From Helicoverpa zea (taxonomy: Eukaryota > Arthropoda > Insecta > Lepidoptera > Noctuidae): DNA of 64,000 bases. Of the stretch, positions 1 through 10,239 are shown piece after piece. Made by a program: the position numbers and the translations under genes. Positions within the stretch are counted from its first letter, which is position 1; each line of letters starts with the position of its first letter. The notes under the pieces were generated by a model. The model was not told the DNA's origin. It searched no databases and was given only the letters and a program-made list of their open reading frames with translations. The DNA is taken from contig NC_061470.1 in the NCBI RefSeq assembly GCF_022581195.2, positions 620,001 to 684,000 on the forward strand, written 5' to 3'.

Positions 1-187
1 CCACCTCCACGCTACATACGGTATGACTCATCTCTAGGACAGAAGCAATCATTTTATAGCTACTCGTTATGGCATGTTCAGGTTTTATGTCAAATCTTAA
101 AGTGGTGAAGTGTGCAGTTCGATTACTACATGAACGATTATCTCATTAGTCAAACAGTTAAATTCATTTATGTTTATATGCAAGAAC

Positions 188-418
188 TATAGTTCGGCCA
201 TTCAGAGAATGCGTTCCTGACACGTCGCGATTGAACTGACGACGTAACTTTGCAATGGCGTTGCAGTTACGATAAAAATATTTTTGCTGGTTGTTTACCG
301 TTTTAACAATTGAGGAGCATTAAAACAACATTATTATATCAATAATCAATGAATGTTATTACGTCGTCAGTTCAATCGCGACGTGTCAGGAACGCATTCT
401 CTGAATGGCCGAACTATA
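188..418. repeat. Foldback MITE
   Basis: Two nearly perfect inverted arms of about 60 bp, starting AGTTCGGCCATTCAGAGAAT, face each other around an AT-rich core. TATA-like bases at each edge suggest a TA-type target site. There is no coding capacity. The 60-aa frame starting at 353 is just the right arm. Confidence 0.8.
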
Positions 419-745
419 AGCAATAACAACTTAACTATAGAGTTCTGGATGATAGTCACACTGAGGTACATTTTACCCAACATAATAACAGGAAGATTTT
501 CTTTATTTTTGGTTTTTATTTTGGTCAAAAATTAAGCATTGCCATACAAATGCCAGCCTCTTGGGTACACTCCCGATGGGCAGCGATAAGGAGATTTTTG
601 ATGCTATTCTGTAATTATTATTTTTATGTATTTCATATCAATAGATGGTAGGTGTAATATAGTTTGTATAATAACAATAATTTCAGTTATGAAAATATTT
701 ATGTTTATGCTTAAGAAAATAAAGTTTCCAATGCTGGTATTGCAG

Positions 746-853
746 GTGGCAGACACCACAGCGACGATGTTCCTGTCGTACCTGCTGGCGGTGCCGCTCA
801 CGCTGACGGTGGAGCTACCCTTCCAGAAGCTATACTCCGTCCTCATCACATGA
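746..853 (+). CDS. NRF-6-like acyltransferase, last exon (partial gene)
   Basis: A 35-codon terminal exon begins right after an acceptor (ttgcag at 740-745) and stops at TGA 851-853. It encodes VADTTATMFLSYLLAVPLTL followed by VELPFQKL. This is the last transmembrane helix and conserved E-x-P tail of nose-resistant-to-fluoxetine (NRF-6) proteins, polytopic membrane proteins with an acyltransferase-3 domain. The same ending (LSYCAALPLHLLIEVPAMKF) occurs in the full gene at 25103-35979, so the two are paralogues. The rest of the gene lies left of the window. AATAAA at 893-898 fits its cleavage signal. The substrate of these insect proteins is not established. Confidence 0.82.
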   Translation: MADTTATMFLSYLLAVPLTLTVELPFQKLYSVLIT

Positions 854-892
854 GGGTTGTTCACTCTAGTTCTAAGTGATAAATTGATGTGC

Positions 893-898
893 AATAAA
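893..898 (+). terminator. Poly(A) signal of NRF-6-like gene
   Basis: AATAAA lies 40 nt after the TGA of the NRF-6 terminal exon, a normal distance for a short 3' UTR. Confidence 0.6.
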
Positions 899-1133
899 CT
901 TCGTTTAAGGAAAGCTGTGTTTTTTAATATCCCATGATGATAGTAGCACAGAAAATGATGTCTTAAGTTTAAGAAGTTATGTAATTCCTCATATTACCAC
1001 GCTTGTATCCAATACGAGCAGATATAGACCTTGACACTAGACACAATACATGCACCAACAGAAGCTATGACAATAATTACCATAAGTAATTAATGCTATA
1101 AATGGTCACAAAATGAATATACCTAGTCGTGGC

Positions 1134-1136
<3 letters not shown>

Positions 1137-1167
<31 letters not shown>

Positions 1168-1390
1168 TCAGCCATAGGACGTCCACTGCTGAACATAGGC
1201 CTCCCCCTTTGATCTCCACAGATACCTGTTGGAAGCGACCTGCATCCAGCGTCTTCCGGCGACCTTTATAAGGTCGTCTGTCCACCTCGTTGGTGGACGT
1301 CCTACGCTGCGCTTGCTAGTCCGTGGTCTCCACTCCAGCACTTTTCGGCCCCATCTGCCATCTGCTCTGCGAGCAATATGGCCTGCCCCT
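1137..1390 (-). mobile_element. 5'-truncated RTE-like LINE, 3' end
   Basis: On the minus strand the frame reads GRWGRKVLEWRPRT, then GRPPTRWTDD and WQVASNR-like text ending in QQWTSYG. This is the C-terminal tail of the endonuclease/reverse transcriptases common in moth RTE-type LINEs. It is followed by a (ATG)n tail, seen as the cat repeat at 1137-1166. The insertion is bounded by an 11-bp duplication GTCGTGGCAAT at 1126-1136 and 1391-1401. It sits directly upstream of the promoter of secreted peptide gene 1, with its right edge 18 bp from the Forkhead-like site. Confidence 0.85.
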
Positions 1391-1402
1391 GTCGTGGCAA
1401 TA

Positions 1403-1464
1403 TTTGCACAATATTGCAGTAAACACACAGAGCGGTATATAGAGGGCAGTGACTGCTTAGCAAG
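1403..1464 (+). promoter_or_regulatory. Core promoter of secreted peptide gene 1
   Basis: TTTGCACAATATTGCAGTAAACA is followed 17 bp on (motif start to motif start) by a TATA box, TATAT at 1436. GTAAACA at 1419-1425 is the core Forkhead/FOXA binding sequence. An initiator-like TTAGTAG follows about 29 bp after the TATA box. The block from 1411 to the ATG aligns with the same region of gene 2 once that gene's MITE is removed. Confidence 0.65.
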
Positions 1465-1484
1465 TTAGTAGCACTAGCGACATC

Positions 1485-2492
1485 ATGAGGACTCTCGCAC
1501 TGATCATCCTTGTAAGTGACAACATATAGTATATTTATTTATTTATATACATATATATATTACATATGTATTTAGGTTAATGTTACTAATTATTTTTAGT
1601 TATAGCTTCTTTCTTTTTTACACACTATCTGCATCTCTTCTTATTCTAACTCTCCCATAACGGGCCTGCTGGAAGAAATTTCTCTTGAAATAAGCTGTGC
1701 CCACGGAGGCTGTGCCTATGTACTATGTGTTCTATCTTTCTTCTTTTCTGTATTCTGTGTGTGTATCTGTGTACATGAACTATTAAATAAATAAATAAAT
1801 AAATAAACATTTATGGCCTTACTACAAAAACTTTAACCACTGTTTTACACTTGTCTAAAAAAAATGTGGCTCCAAAATGAACCATATGTCAACGTCATAA
1901 TTTGACATTTTTTTAGACAAGTCTTAAACTGACGTTAAAAAGTTTTTGTGGTAAAACGGATTATGTTCAAGGTCTAGTATTAATTACTGTTTTGCAATTG
2001 TCATGCCAGTTATGTCCGACATTTACCGGCTAAACTGTGTGATGACGAGAACTATTGCTCCACTAGTTGGATCGATAGACTACAGTTTAAATTAGATTTC
2101 ACTCGCGGCTTAGTCCTCTACCCGCGAGAATTACGTTTCGCTACCGGATTAGACGTACCAAGACCTGTCATCGTCTTCATGGACCATGGAGAGAGGAGAG
2201 GTGGTGTACCCTGAATCAGTGTACACCTCTCCTCACCACAAGGTCTCTTAATCCAACAGTTTTTAGAGAAAACCAATATAAATTAATATTGTATGCATGT
2301 CATTGACCATTCCAGCTACTGGCGTGTTTGTCGCAGTCGGCGGAGGTGCAGCAACTGCGAATCTTGGAGAAGTGCAGCCTCAGCCGAGAGAAATACAAAC
2401 AACTGGACGATTATCTATCTGACATCACAGCACCACTACTAGGAAGAGTTTTTCTTGGACCATACTACACTCACTTTATAGTGGAAAATTGA
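1485..2492 (+). CDS. Small secreted peptide 1 (67 aa)
   Basis: Exons 1485-1511 and 2316-2492 are joined by a phase-0 intron (gtaagt ... ttccag). Exon 1 is only 27 nt and encodes MRTLALIIL. Exon 2 completes the signal peptide (LLACLSQSA) and gives a mature peptide of about 49 residues starting EVQQLRILEKCSLSREKY and ending in FIVEN. The mature part has a single cysteine near its N terminus. Predicted cleavage is after Ser-Ala. AATAAA is at 2537-2542. It is a paralogue of the gene at 3194 (EKCSLSREKYKQL against DKCGLTQEMYKNL). I do not recognise a named family. A single free cysteine could allow a disulfide-linked dimer, which is inference. Signals, splice sites and UTR marks make the gene model itself sound. 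Confidence 0.72.
1821..1952. repeat. MITE in intron of peptide gene 1
   Basis: Inverted ends ACTACAAAAACTTTAA and TTAAAAAGTTTTTGTGGT enclose a palindromic middle (acttgtctaaaaaaa / ttttttagacaagt). A half copy of the same family occurs at about 50438-50490. Confidence 0.65.
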
Positions 2493-2536
2493 AAGCTTGT
2501 TTATAGTAATAACAGTAAACATAAACCTGTGACAAT

Positions 2537-2542
2537 AATAAA
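2537..2542 (+). terminator. Poly(A) signal, peptide gene 1
   Basis: AATAAA lies 45 nt after the stop codon at 2490-2492. Confidence 0.6.
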
Positions 2543-2702
2543 GTCTATGTATATTAATGCACCTGATCTTTTGAAAAACTAATAAACAATTTTATTTATA
2601 AAGTAGCATATTTATTGCAATAAAATTGAAAACAAAAAACAATACAAACAGATGTTAGGTTGGGTACAATAAAATATCTGTAGCAAAGTGAATGCATTGT
2701 GC

Positions 2703-3178
2703 TAATATTTGCACAGCTCCACAATATTGCAGTAAACAGTCTGGCTGGTATACAAGCTGTTGATTTGCATCCGTGCCATATTCAAGGAGGTAATTATGCT
2801 AATGATTCTCGACCCAAATCAATAAAAAAATTGGTACGTAATTTTTTTTCTTTAATTTTTTTTCGGAATTCCGTAAATGTCATCTAGCCTTATTTAAACT
2901 TGGCGCGTATGTTACTGGCGTTAAAACCGTGCTGCACCCTCACACAAACGCAAACACAAAGCATACGCAACGATCACTCATAAATTTCATTCATAAAATT
3001 GGATTACTTCGGAAATACCATGACATTACAATGACAAAAAAAGCAGTGCATATTAGTTATTTCCCATCTACTGTAATTCCAATCGATTATTTACGTATTG
3101 TATGTCCTCCTCCTGAACTATGGCACGAATGCAAATCAACACCTTGTATAGACTGCAGTAACTGCTCAGCAACTCAGT
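2703..3178 (+). promoter_or_regulatory. Promoter of peptide gene 2, split by a MITE
   Basis: ATATTTGCAC and AATATTGCAGTAAACA (GTAAACA at 2732-2738) lead to TATA at 2749-2752, exactly as in gene 1. A 394-bp MITE then intervenes. After it come a second TATA (3147-3150), GACTGCAGTAACTGC and an arthropod initiator TCAGT (3174-3178), 27 bp downstream of the second TATA. Without the MITE the sequence aligns closely with the gene 1 promoter. The Forkhead-like site is now about 415 bp from the TATA box next to the gene instead of 17 bp. Confidence 0.7.
2753..3146. mobile_element. MITE inserted in a TATA box
   Basis: The ends are 27-bp inverted repeats, CAAGCTGTTGATTTGCAT... on the left and the complement of CAAGGTGTTGATTTGCAT... 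on the right, with 25 of 27 matching. They are flanked by TATA on both sides (2749-2752 and 3147-3150), consistent with a TA or TATA target duplication. The interior has no meaningful open frame. A Tc1/mariner-type source is possible but unproven. Confidence 0.85.
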
Positions 3179-3193
3179 AACACCAGCGACATC

Positions 3194-3744
3194 ATGAGAA
3201 CTCTTTGCCTTATCATCCTTGTAAGTGACAACGTATTATGATCACGATAGTTCTCACAAACAAACCAGTAGACATTATTGTTTGTCAATGTTGCCTATTC
3301 GGTCCGACATTTGAACCATGTTCGTGATGAGATAAACTAGCGCTCGTCTATTAAGATGGTCTTGGAGATGGTTTTTTAGGTGGTACTTTTGGTGATCGTA
3401 CTAAGGTTGTCAATTTATGCGGGCTTTGTGGGCTTTCATGTACCCAGTGGAAATAAGGCACTCGTTGACAGAGGCTTATGTCTCAAGTGTACTTATGAGA
3501 ATAAGAAGAATAAGAACCTTTATTTGCAGAGACACGGTACCTATATGTGAAAAGGGCTGACGATACTTTAATGTTAATGTTGTTCCAGGTAGTGGCGTGT
3601 GTATGGCAGTGTGCGCGCGCGCAGGGCAGCATAGACAAGTGCGGCCTCACACAGGAGATGTACAAGAATCTCAAGAGCTATGTATTAAGGAACTTTCCAC
3701 TTTTAATTGCTACAGACATATTGGATAAAATATTTGCTATTTAA
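3194..3744 (+). CDS. Small secreted peptide 2 (60 aa)
   Basis: Exons 3194-3220 (MRTLCLIIL) and 3589-3744 share a phase-0 intron (gtaagt ... ttccag). The signal peptide continues VVACVWQCARA and likely cleaves before QGSIDKC. The mature peptide is about 39 residues, with one Cys in DKCGLTQEMYKNLKSYV and a hydrophobic C-terminal half (PLLIATDILDKIFAI). It is a paralogue of the gene at 1485, with identical exon plan and near-identical leader (GCGACATCATGAG) before the ATG. AATAAA signals are at 3810-3815 and 3828-3833. Function is unknown. The hydrophobic tail suggests an amphipathic helix, which is inference. Confidence 0.72.
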
Positions 3745-3827
3745 ATCAAAGGTTGAATGCAATCTTGTTCGCACTATGTATTTCCATAATAATTACCTAT
3801 CTGTGCTGTAATAAATGTATGAACTGT

Positions 3828-3833
3828 AATAAA
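3828..3833 (+). terminator. Poly(A) signal, peptide gene 2
   Basis: AATAAA lies 84 nt after the stop, with an additional AATAAA at 3810-3815. Confidence 0.55.
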
Positions 3834-3859
3834 GTATTCATTTGAGACAAAAATGTTTT

Positions 3860-5700
3860 TTTTTACTTAACTACATAAATGTTACTTCTTATGATGTGTG
3901 TGTACATAAAATGAAAATAAATATAAATCTACATGTATCCCATATTTTTGACTGGTCACCTAACTAATGAGAGTAAAAGCAAGGTTAAGGAAACTTTGTA
4001 CAAGAGAAAGTCGGGAGCGAAATAAACAAAGCTGCATCCACTAGACACCCTAAATATAGTAAGTTTAATAAAGAGTCACAAATTGAAGAGATGAAATGGC
4101 AAACTCTCATCGACACCATATGTAAAAAGTTGAACCAATATATGAATTATTCAAATTAGCTAGAGTAGTGGATCCATCTGTGGTACTAACAGCATACCGT
4201 GCGTTGGGGCATCTATTCTTACAAAAATGGTGTCGTATTTTATGCCACAAATGCAAATTATATATTTAAAACACAAAAAAAAAATGTGTTCGTGCTATAT
4301 ATAGCAAATATACCAGACTCATATAAGCATTATTTAAAGAATTAAAAAATGATGACATTTCCTTATTTATGAGGTAGCCATTTTTGTCATTTTATCATGT
4401 CCACTGGAATATACAAAAATCACCTGTAAACATTATGAAAACGATTTTCAGAAAAAAAGTGCGAGAATTTTTGATAGATAGCTAAGGCTTGTTATTCAAT
4501 GCCAGAATATTTACACGAAAGTTTTAGTTAGAATTATTGTGTAATTATTATTTATTACAGGTTTAGTCAGACTTATTACTTCGAGTTATTAATGTGACTT
4601 TGCATATAGCTAATGATCGATGCTTCTACATCGATTTCGCCTACTTATTGCATAATGTAATTTATGTACGCTTTACGAGCTGGGAATCTAACAGCTTTGT
4701 ACCATAAAATAAAAAGCTTTGACTTTGACACCTACTTCTTAACGGATGCACCCAAAAGGAATTGCTTCAGATAAACACCTAAGTGAAAAGTTTTTACTGT
4801 ATGCATGCCTACAGTAAAAACTTTCAAAAGTTGTTTTCGATTTCTCTGGGTTTCTTCTACCTTTCTGAAAATTCAGTTATAAAGCAACGGCGGCTGTTCT
4901 CATATAAGGAGATCAGTCAGCTGCGCAGGACATAATATTAGGCATAGTGCAAAAGTGCACTCTCTATTCCATCACTCTCATAGCGCGATAGGCCGGCAAT
5001 CAAACACGACCGGAGAACGATCAGGCTGAGAACCGACATTCACGTGCTCTCCGATGCACGATAATGTTCAATTTAGCCCTCCCGTAAACTGCATGCTAAA
5101 CAGTTGAGTCGAGGGTTGGCAATTCTTTAAAGGAAATCTTGATTTCAATCAAAGTTTTCAGTCGGTTTAATTCCTGATAAATGCCTGGTCTTTGTTAAGT
5201 GCGTACTACCATTCATCTTCATACTGATTTGAGCCCAAACCAACTATCAGCCGATATAAAATTAGCTGAGTACTCTTAAAGTTTGGAATCAGAGGCCGAA
5301 GAAAACTTGTCTGCTAACTATCCGAGATAGAAGAACTAACTATTCAATTACCCACTCTACTCACTGGGATTGGATCCTTCAGAAGAATTCTATAGGTAGG
5401 TATTCTATTATTAAAACTATGTAAGTTTCTAAATAGTTCAGGAACATTCTTTGTAGAAAAATTGTTATAATATTCTAAGCGTAATTCACGTCGTCTTTAC
5501 TTCCGAACGAGCGCTGTAATTCTTGAGGGAACAATTTGCTACGGTTTTAGATTGGCTCCGTACAAATAAATAAATAGGTACACAATAGAAAATATGTCCG
5601 TATAGTGTATTTAATTATATGACAATGTCATCCATATGGATTAAATAAAAACTTTTGTTTTACAATAACAAGTATTTTTGTATTGATCTACATTTCTTTG
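3860..5700. other. Intergenic stretch between peptide genes 2 and 3
   Basis: AT-rich sequence with no convincing gene. Only the 4880-5070 repeat stands out. Poly-A-like and simple AT runs are frequent. Confidence 0.5.
4880..5070 (+). repeat. Dispersed retroposon-like repeat, copy 1 of 3
   Basis: The block containing 'aaggagatcagtcagctgcgcaggacat' and 'cactctcatagcgcgat' recurs at 60740-60860 (plus) and 44158-44280 (minus). Divergence between copies and the defined right edge suggest an old SINE-like family. Confidence 0.55.
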
Positions 5701-5766
5701 TATCTAATGAAAAACACGTGGAGTATTGTATGGCAATATTGTTCATTTAAACAATTAAAAAGTGCA

Positions 5767-5835
5767 GTAAACAAGTATGTGCTAGTATATAAGGTGCACT
5801 TGTGTGGTGCATCACTGCATGCTCAGCAGTTCAGT
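5767..5835 (+). promoter_or_regulatory. Core promoter of secreted peptide gene 3
   Basis: GTAAACA at 5767-5773 lies 19 bp upstream of TATATAA (5786-5792). An initiator candidate ATCACT lies about 25 bp downstream, and a TCAGT lies further on at 5831. The upstream AATATTG block is also partly kept. The layout is the same as in the other secreted-protein genes of this window. Confidence 0.62.
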
Positions 5836-5850
5836 AGCTTGCAGCACAGC

Positions 5851-6029
5851 ATGAGGACTCTGTGTCTCATACTACTGGTGAGTAACAGCACCTACTGGTA
5901 GCTAAACTGGTGAAACTATAAAGCCATGCTAAAGTGCTCAGTGTATGAGCTATCATGACAATGCCAAAAGTATTGTTGCCTCTTCTTTTTAACCCCCGAC
6001 GTAAAAACGACGGGGTGTTATAAGTTTGA

Positions 6030-6060
<31 letters not shown>

Positions 6061-7599
6061 ATGTGGCATCGTAGCTCCCAAACGGATAATCCGATTGTAA
6101 TGCGGTTTTTTTTGTTTGAAAGGAATGTCATTCGGGAGTGTTCTTAGCTACCTATGTTTGGTGGAAATCGATTCAGGTCTTCAAGGTCATCAGCTCGTTT
6201 GTTAGGTGTGATAGGAATGTTACACGCTCAGTTTACTTGCAAGCATATGTGGGATCTAAAATTTGAAATACTAATGTCTTCTAGAACCACTGAGCTGGTC
6301 TGCTGTTAGGACACGAAGATAGGAGACGTAACCCTGAACTGCCTCTTAGTAAACCCATCGAGTTTGGGCTCGTTGAATTTGTATTGACGAGTTCTCTTCA
6401 TGTTTTTGATTGACGAGAACCTGATGCTGGAAATGGGATGTGGCGGATGAAACCCTGGAATGCCGGAATGAAACGGATAAACCGATTTATATTTTTGCTT
6501 AAAATCTAGAATGACCAAAGGTTAATCTTCGTTGTTTCTCAATCTGTGCAATTCTCCCAGAGCCAGTTTGTCATGAGGATTGTTAAACAGCATCTTTTGG
6601 TCGAGATCGCATATAGCGACCCCATCTTAAAATAAAAGAAATTAAATGAAAGAAGGAAAAATTAAGGAGCTCCTTCAAAAAGCATGAAATAAAATTAAAT
6701 TATAAATTAAAAAAAAAACCCCGACCCAAAAAAAGCACGCAATTATTACGCACGCAATAAACTAAATTTTGACGTGTCGGGGGACCGCTTTTTACCTTTA
6801 AAAATACTTACATAAATCAAATGATACCTACCTAATTACAACATTCGTATAAAAAAAAACACGTATCTAAACAAAATTATATAAAAAGTTATAAGAAGTA
6901 TATGTAATGTAGTAGTATATAATTACTTCTAATGTTAGGCTAATAAATTAGAGCGGTCCCCCGACACGACAAAATTTAGTTTAGTCTGACATGCTTTAGT
7001 TGGTACTTACGTAGTGTTAAAAGTTATTTTTTGTTTTTTATAGGGTTTAGCGTTTTTAACCTTTTGTCATAATAATTGCGTGCTTTTTTTGGGTCGGGGT
7101 TTTTTTTTACACTAAAAACTGTCAAAGTTTTTGTTATTCGTCACAAGCTGGATAAAGAATCGAGGAGCCCAATGAACATATTGAACTAGGGGGCATAATG
7201 TCACCAGGTAACTGGGTGATGAGGTAGCGATGTCGCTGCATGTGATTCAATTATTTCCTCAGAAAGCTGCCATCATTACTTGTGAAAAGGCTTCACAATC
7301 AGTATCAGTGTTTAAATAGTATTGTTAGCTACGATATAGATGGCTTTGAAGACTTTCTATGTATTCATCACCGATTGCAAAAAAATTGGTTGTAATTTTT
7401 AAAACATTGATGTATTTTTGACGTGTGCACCATATTGTTGCAGGTGGTATGTGTGATGATGTCGGAAGCCGCGGACCCTGTGCCCTGCACCGTCAACCTG
7501 CTGCTTTCTTTGTTCCAACCAGTGCTGGAAAAAGTAGACCAAAAATATAAGGACGACTTCATTCAGTTCCTACAAAAACTTCTGTCAGGCTCCATTTGA
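5851..7599 (+). CDS. Small secreted peptide 3 (60 aa)
   Basis: Exons 5851-5877 (MRTLCLILL) and 7444-7599 share a phase-0 intron (gtgagt ... ttgcag) that has grown to 1.57 kb with repeats. The signal peptide continues VVCVMMSEA. The mature part begins ADPVPCTVNLLLSLFQPVLE and ends QKLLSGSI, about 40 residues, again with one cysteine near the N terminus, and rich in Leu and Lys as expected of a helical amphipath. AATAAA is at 7634-7639. Exon 1 is almost identical to that of gene 2, but the mature peptide is barely alignable with genes 1 and 2. Function is unknown. Confidence 0.7.
5990..6235 (+). repeat. Dispersed repeat with (GT)n
   Basis: The segment starts 'aacccccgacgtaaaaacga', continues into a (TG)n run at about 6033-6062 and a 'ccgattgtaatgcggttttt' block. 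The form is that of a common moth retroposon family. It sits in the intron of peptide gene 3. Confidence 0.55.
6708..7109. repeat. MITE in intron of peptide gene 3
   Basis: Terminal inverted repeats of about 45 bp (A-run, then CCCCGACCCAAAAAAAGCAC...) occur at both ends. A second, inner inverted pair reads GTGTCGGGGGACCGCT (6775-6790) and AGCGGTCCCCCGACAC (6954-6969). No coding frame is present. Confidence 0.8.
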
Positions 7600-8056
7600 T
7601 CTGATAATGGATTCATTTATTTTTATTCAGTGAAATAAAATAATAAAAATAATTCGTGTTTGTATGTTCGTTGTCTGTACTTTCCGCAACCTGAACCTAA
7701 ACTTAGTACCTACTTTGACATTTTAGTAAGATGTCCTACTATCATGGTGTTAATGTATTATGGCACTATAATAAAATGGCACTGCAGTAGATATATCTTC
7801 GACTCAGATAGACCTTCTAAAGAAGTATCATAAATGTGGATAATTAATAATGTTTCCTTGAATGCGATGTCGTCGTTTGCTCGATGCGCACGAAACCCCT
7901 GTATACCTACTAACTAACTCTGACTAGTGGGAGTGAACGTGGTATGAAATCGAAATACGGGGAACCATACTAAGACTTCGTCGAAACACAACAGCTAGAT
8001 ATTATAATTAGATATAGTCCTCCTTTCTGTGTTTATATAGGTACACAAAGAAGATA

Positions 8057-8277
8057 TCCCACCCAAAACAAAAATGTGAAAGGCTGCCAAGTTCGATAAT
8101 ATGGGAATGCTTCGCCTATAAAAGAAGTGAGATCTGAATAAGTACCAAGTTCCATACACATGCCTCAGTTAAAAATAGTTAATTTTTAATGATGGTACTT
8201 GGCAAGTTTTCACACACCTTGTTATAAACCTACTAAACGCAATGAATCAAGTATATAATTTTTTATTAAAATTTTTT
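8057..8277 (+). repeat. MITE copy, one arm missing
   Basis: It starts TCCCACCCAAAACAAAAATG and matches the element at 58330-60325, but with the internal unique part in the opposite orientation. It ends where a LINE fragment begins, so the second arm is lost. Confidence 0.7.
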
Positions 8278-8280
8278 TTA

Positions 8281-9075
8281 TTATACTCTTACTATTCTTA
8301 ATTTTATTACTGAAATAGGTACATTGATTTTGCCGCATGACAAACTTTTTTAAACAATGTAGAATAATTCCTAACAAATCTAATAAAATTTTCATCAAAA
8401 TTATAATTTTTCATTTCATACAACTCATACAGCTTAGCTCTACTCTTGTAAATGCCGGGGGTAGTCCACTCATTGAAGTTAGCCGTTTCTTTTAGTACGA
8501 GCGTTTTGGTTTTAAAACTAGAATTAAATTCGTATTTTATTATATCAAATAGTGCTCCCTACATTAAATGGGGATTGTTTTTATTTAATATTTCAAATAT
8601 ATTATATATATTGTATATTGTTTTTCATTGTCTAGTTTCGCGTTAATATTATTTTTAAAACTATTAAAACGACTGGTTGTTAAGGGCCGACATGTTATTT
8701 CCCGCTGGATTTTATTCTTTTTATCAGGAAACCGCGCCAGTTGACCACAATGATCGGAAGTTAGGCCATTGGTAATCAGAGTCTCTGTGGCGCTACAATT
8801 AGTAAATATATTATCTAAACAGGTTGACGAGGTTGCCGTAATTCGAGTTGGTTCTAGAAATAAATTTACTAAGTTAAATGATTTAAATAAGTTTAGCAAC
8901 CTTGTAGTTAAAGAAGATGATTCTAAAATATTAACATTGAAGTCACCGCAAACTAAAAGTGATTTACTAGTGGAATTAAGTTTAGAGAGAGAATTTTCCA
9001 TTACTGATTCAAAAGTGTTAAAATCACCTGAAGGAGGCCTGTATACACAAATTATAACAAACTGCTCCAGTTCAA
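8281..9075 (-). mobile_element. LINE fragment: endonuclease domain and linker
   Basis: The minus strand reads VIICVYRPPSGDF, then LLVCGDFNVNILES, CLDNIFTNC and TSDHCGQ. These are motifs of the APE-type endonuclease of jockey/CR1-like LINEs. A linker (NEWTTPGIYKSRAKLYELYE) typical of the stretch before the reverse transcriptase follows in another frame. Stops and frameshifts show it is dead, and the RT is absent. Confidence 0.75.
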
Positions 9076-9079
9076 CACA

Positions 9080-9385
9080 TGATAAAGTGAGTGAGTCAGT
9101 CAGTGAGTGTATAGTAAAAATTGCGATTTTCTGACGTCAATATCTCAAGACTTACAATAGGTATATTAATGAAATTTTGTGTTTTAGATAAGTGAGGGAG
9201 TCTCAACAGATACTAGAAATTGGATATGCGTAAATAAAATAGATTTTGAGTTATAGGGGGGTCGAATTTGGCCTGAAATGGTTCGTTTAATATAACCTAC
9301 GGCCGGTGTGTCGCTTTTTTTGCTCGAACTTGGCGGACACACTGCTGTGTGTCTAGATAACACCTCACGATACCACTCATTTTGC
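9080..9385 (+). repeat. Dispersed repeat, partner of 57640-57960
   Basis: About 300 bp beginning with a (GTGA/GTCA)n run and containing 'cgattttctgacgtcaatat' and 'ggcggacacactgctgtgtg'. It is present in inverted orientation in the last intron of PEX12. Its class is not clear from sequence alone. Confidence 0.6.
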
Positions 9386-9964
9386 TACTATTGGTAAATA
9401 CGTCACAATCAGACTAGTTTAAGTAGGAAAATCTGCATTACAATACATAGGGCACTGTCAGTGCCCCGTATAACATGCTTTACAAATATCAGAATCAGGT
9501 CACAAGTGAGCGCAGGTCTTCTATTTTATTGATTTCCATAAGAAAAGCCAATAACAATAAGCTTTGAACAACTCAAACCACATGGGTAAGCAACGCATGA
9601 CGATGCTACTGTGCGTGCACCTACTTCAATACGCGTCGCCGAGTAAGTTTGAAATGAATATTTGAACAGGCGCGCTAAAAAAACACCAATATAAACCAAT
9701 AGAAACTGAACACAAAAAAAAAACATCTACTGCGTCCAAATCGGTTCATTCGTTAATGAGCTTAGATGTCACAGTCAGACTCTATCTCACATGGCAATCC
9801 AACTAATAACACAAGGGGTGTGTGATTTACTACTGTTTATCTAGAAGGAACTAGTAGAAGTTCCCAGAAGCAAGGTTAAGGGCCTTTAAACTTGTCTAAG
9901 TTCCTGAAATGTTGGCCAAGATATAACCTTGCTGTAGAGATCTTCTAACTTAGATATGAACCAA

Positions 9965-10045
9965 AATCTTTATCATCATCATCAGCCTATCGCAGTCCAC
10001 TGCTGGACATAGGCCTCTCCGAGTGCACGCCACTGAGATCGATCC
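9965..10045 (+). repeat. RTE-type 3' tail fragment
   Basis: (ATC)n is followed by 'agcctatcgcagtccactgctggacataggcctct', the same tail as the LINE at 1137-1390. Confidence 0.5.
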
Positions 10046-10239
10046 TTATAAAGCACCCCAATTAATGCACCATCATATTATCTGATATGTAAAAATCTAC
10101 ACTTCTTGTTATTCTCTTAAAGAAACCTGGTTTGGACGATATTAGAACACGTCCGGGATTAGTTAGATCACAATATAAAAATCGAATGTTTACAGGTACA
10201 TGCAAACCAGCGTTATTAAAGAAAGGCTTGTGTTTAAAC

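Noticed and set aside
1137..1166. (CAT)n as a CRISPR-like or satellite array
   Set aside because: It is the simple tail of an RTE-type LINE, shown by the ORF next to it and the target duplication.
6306..6518. 70-codon minus-strand frame
   Set aside because: No start context, no splice partner and low complexity; probably chance.
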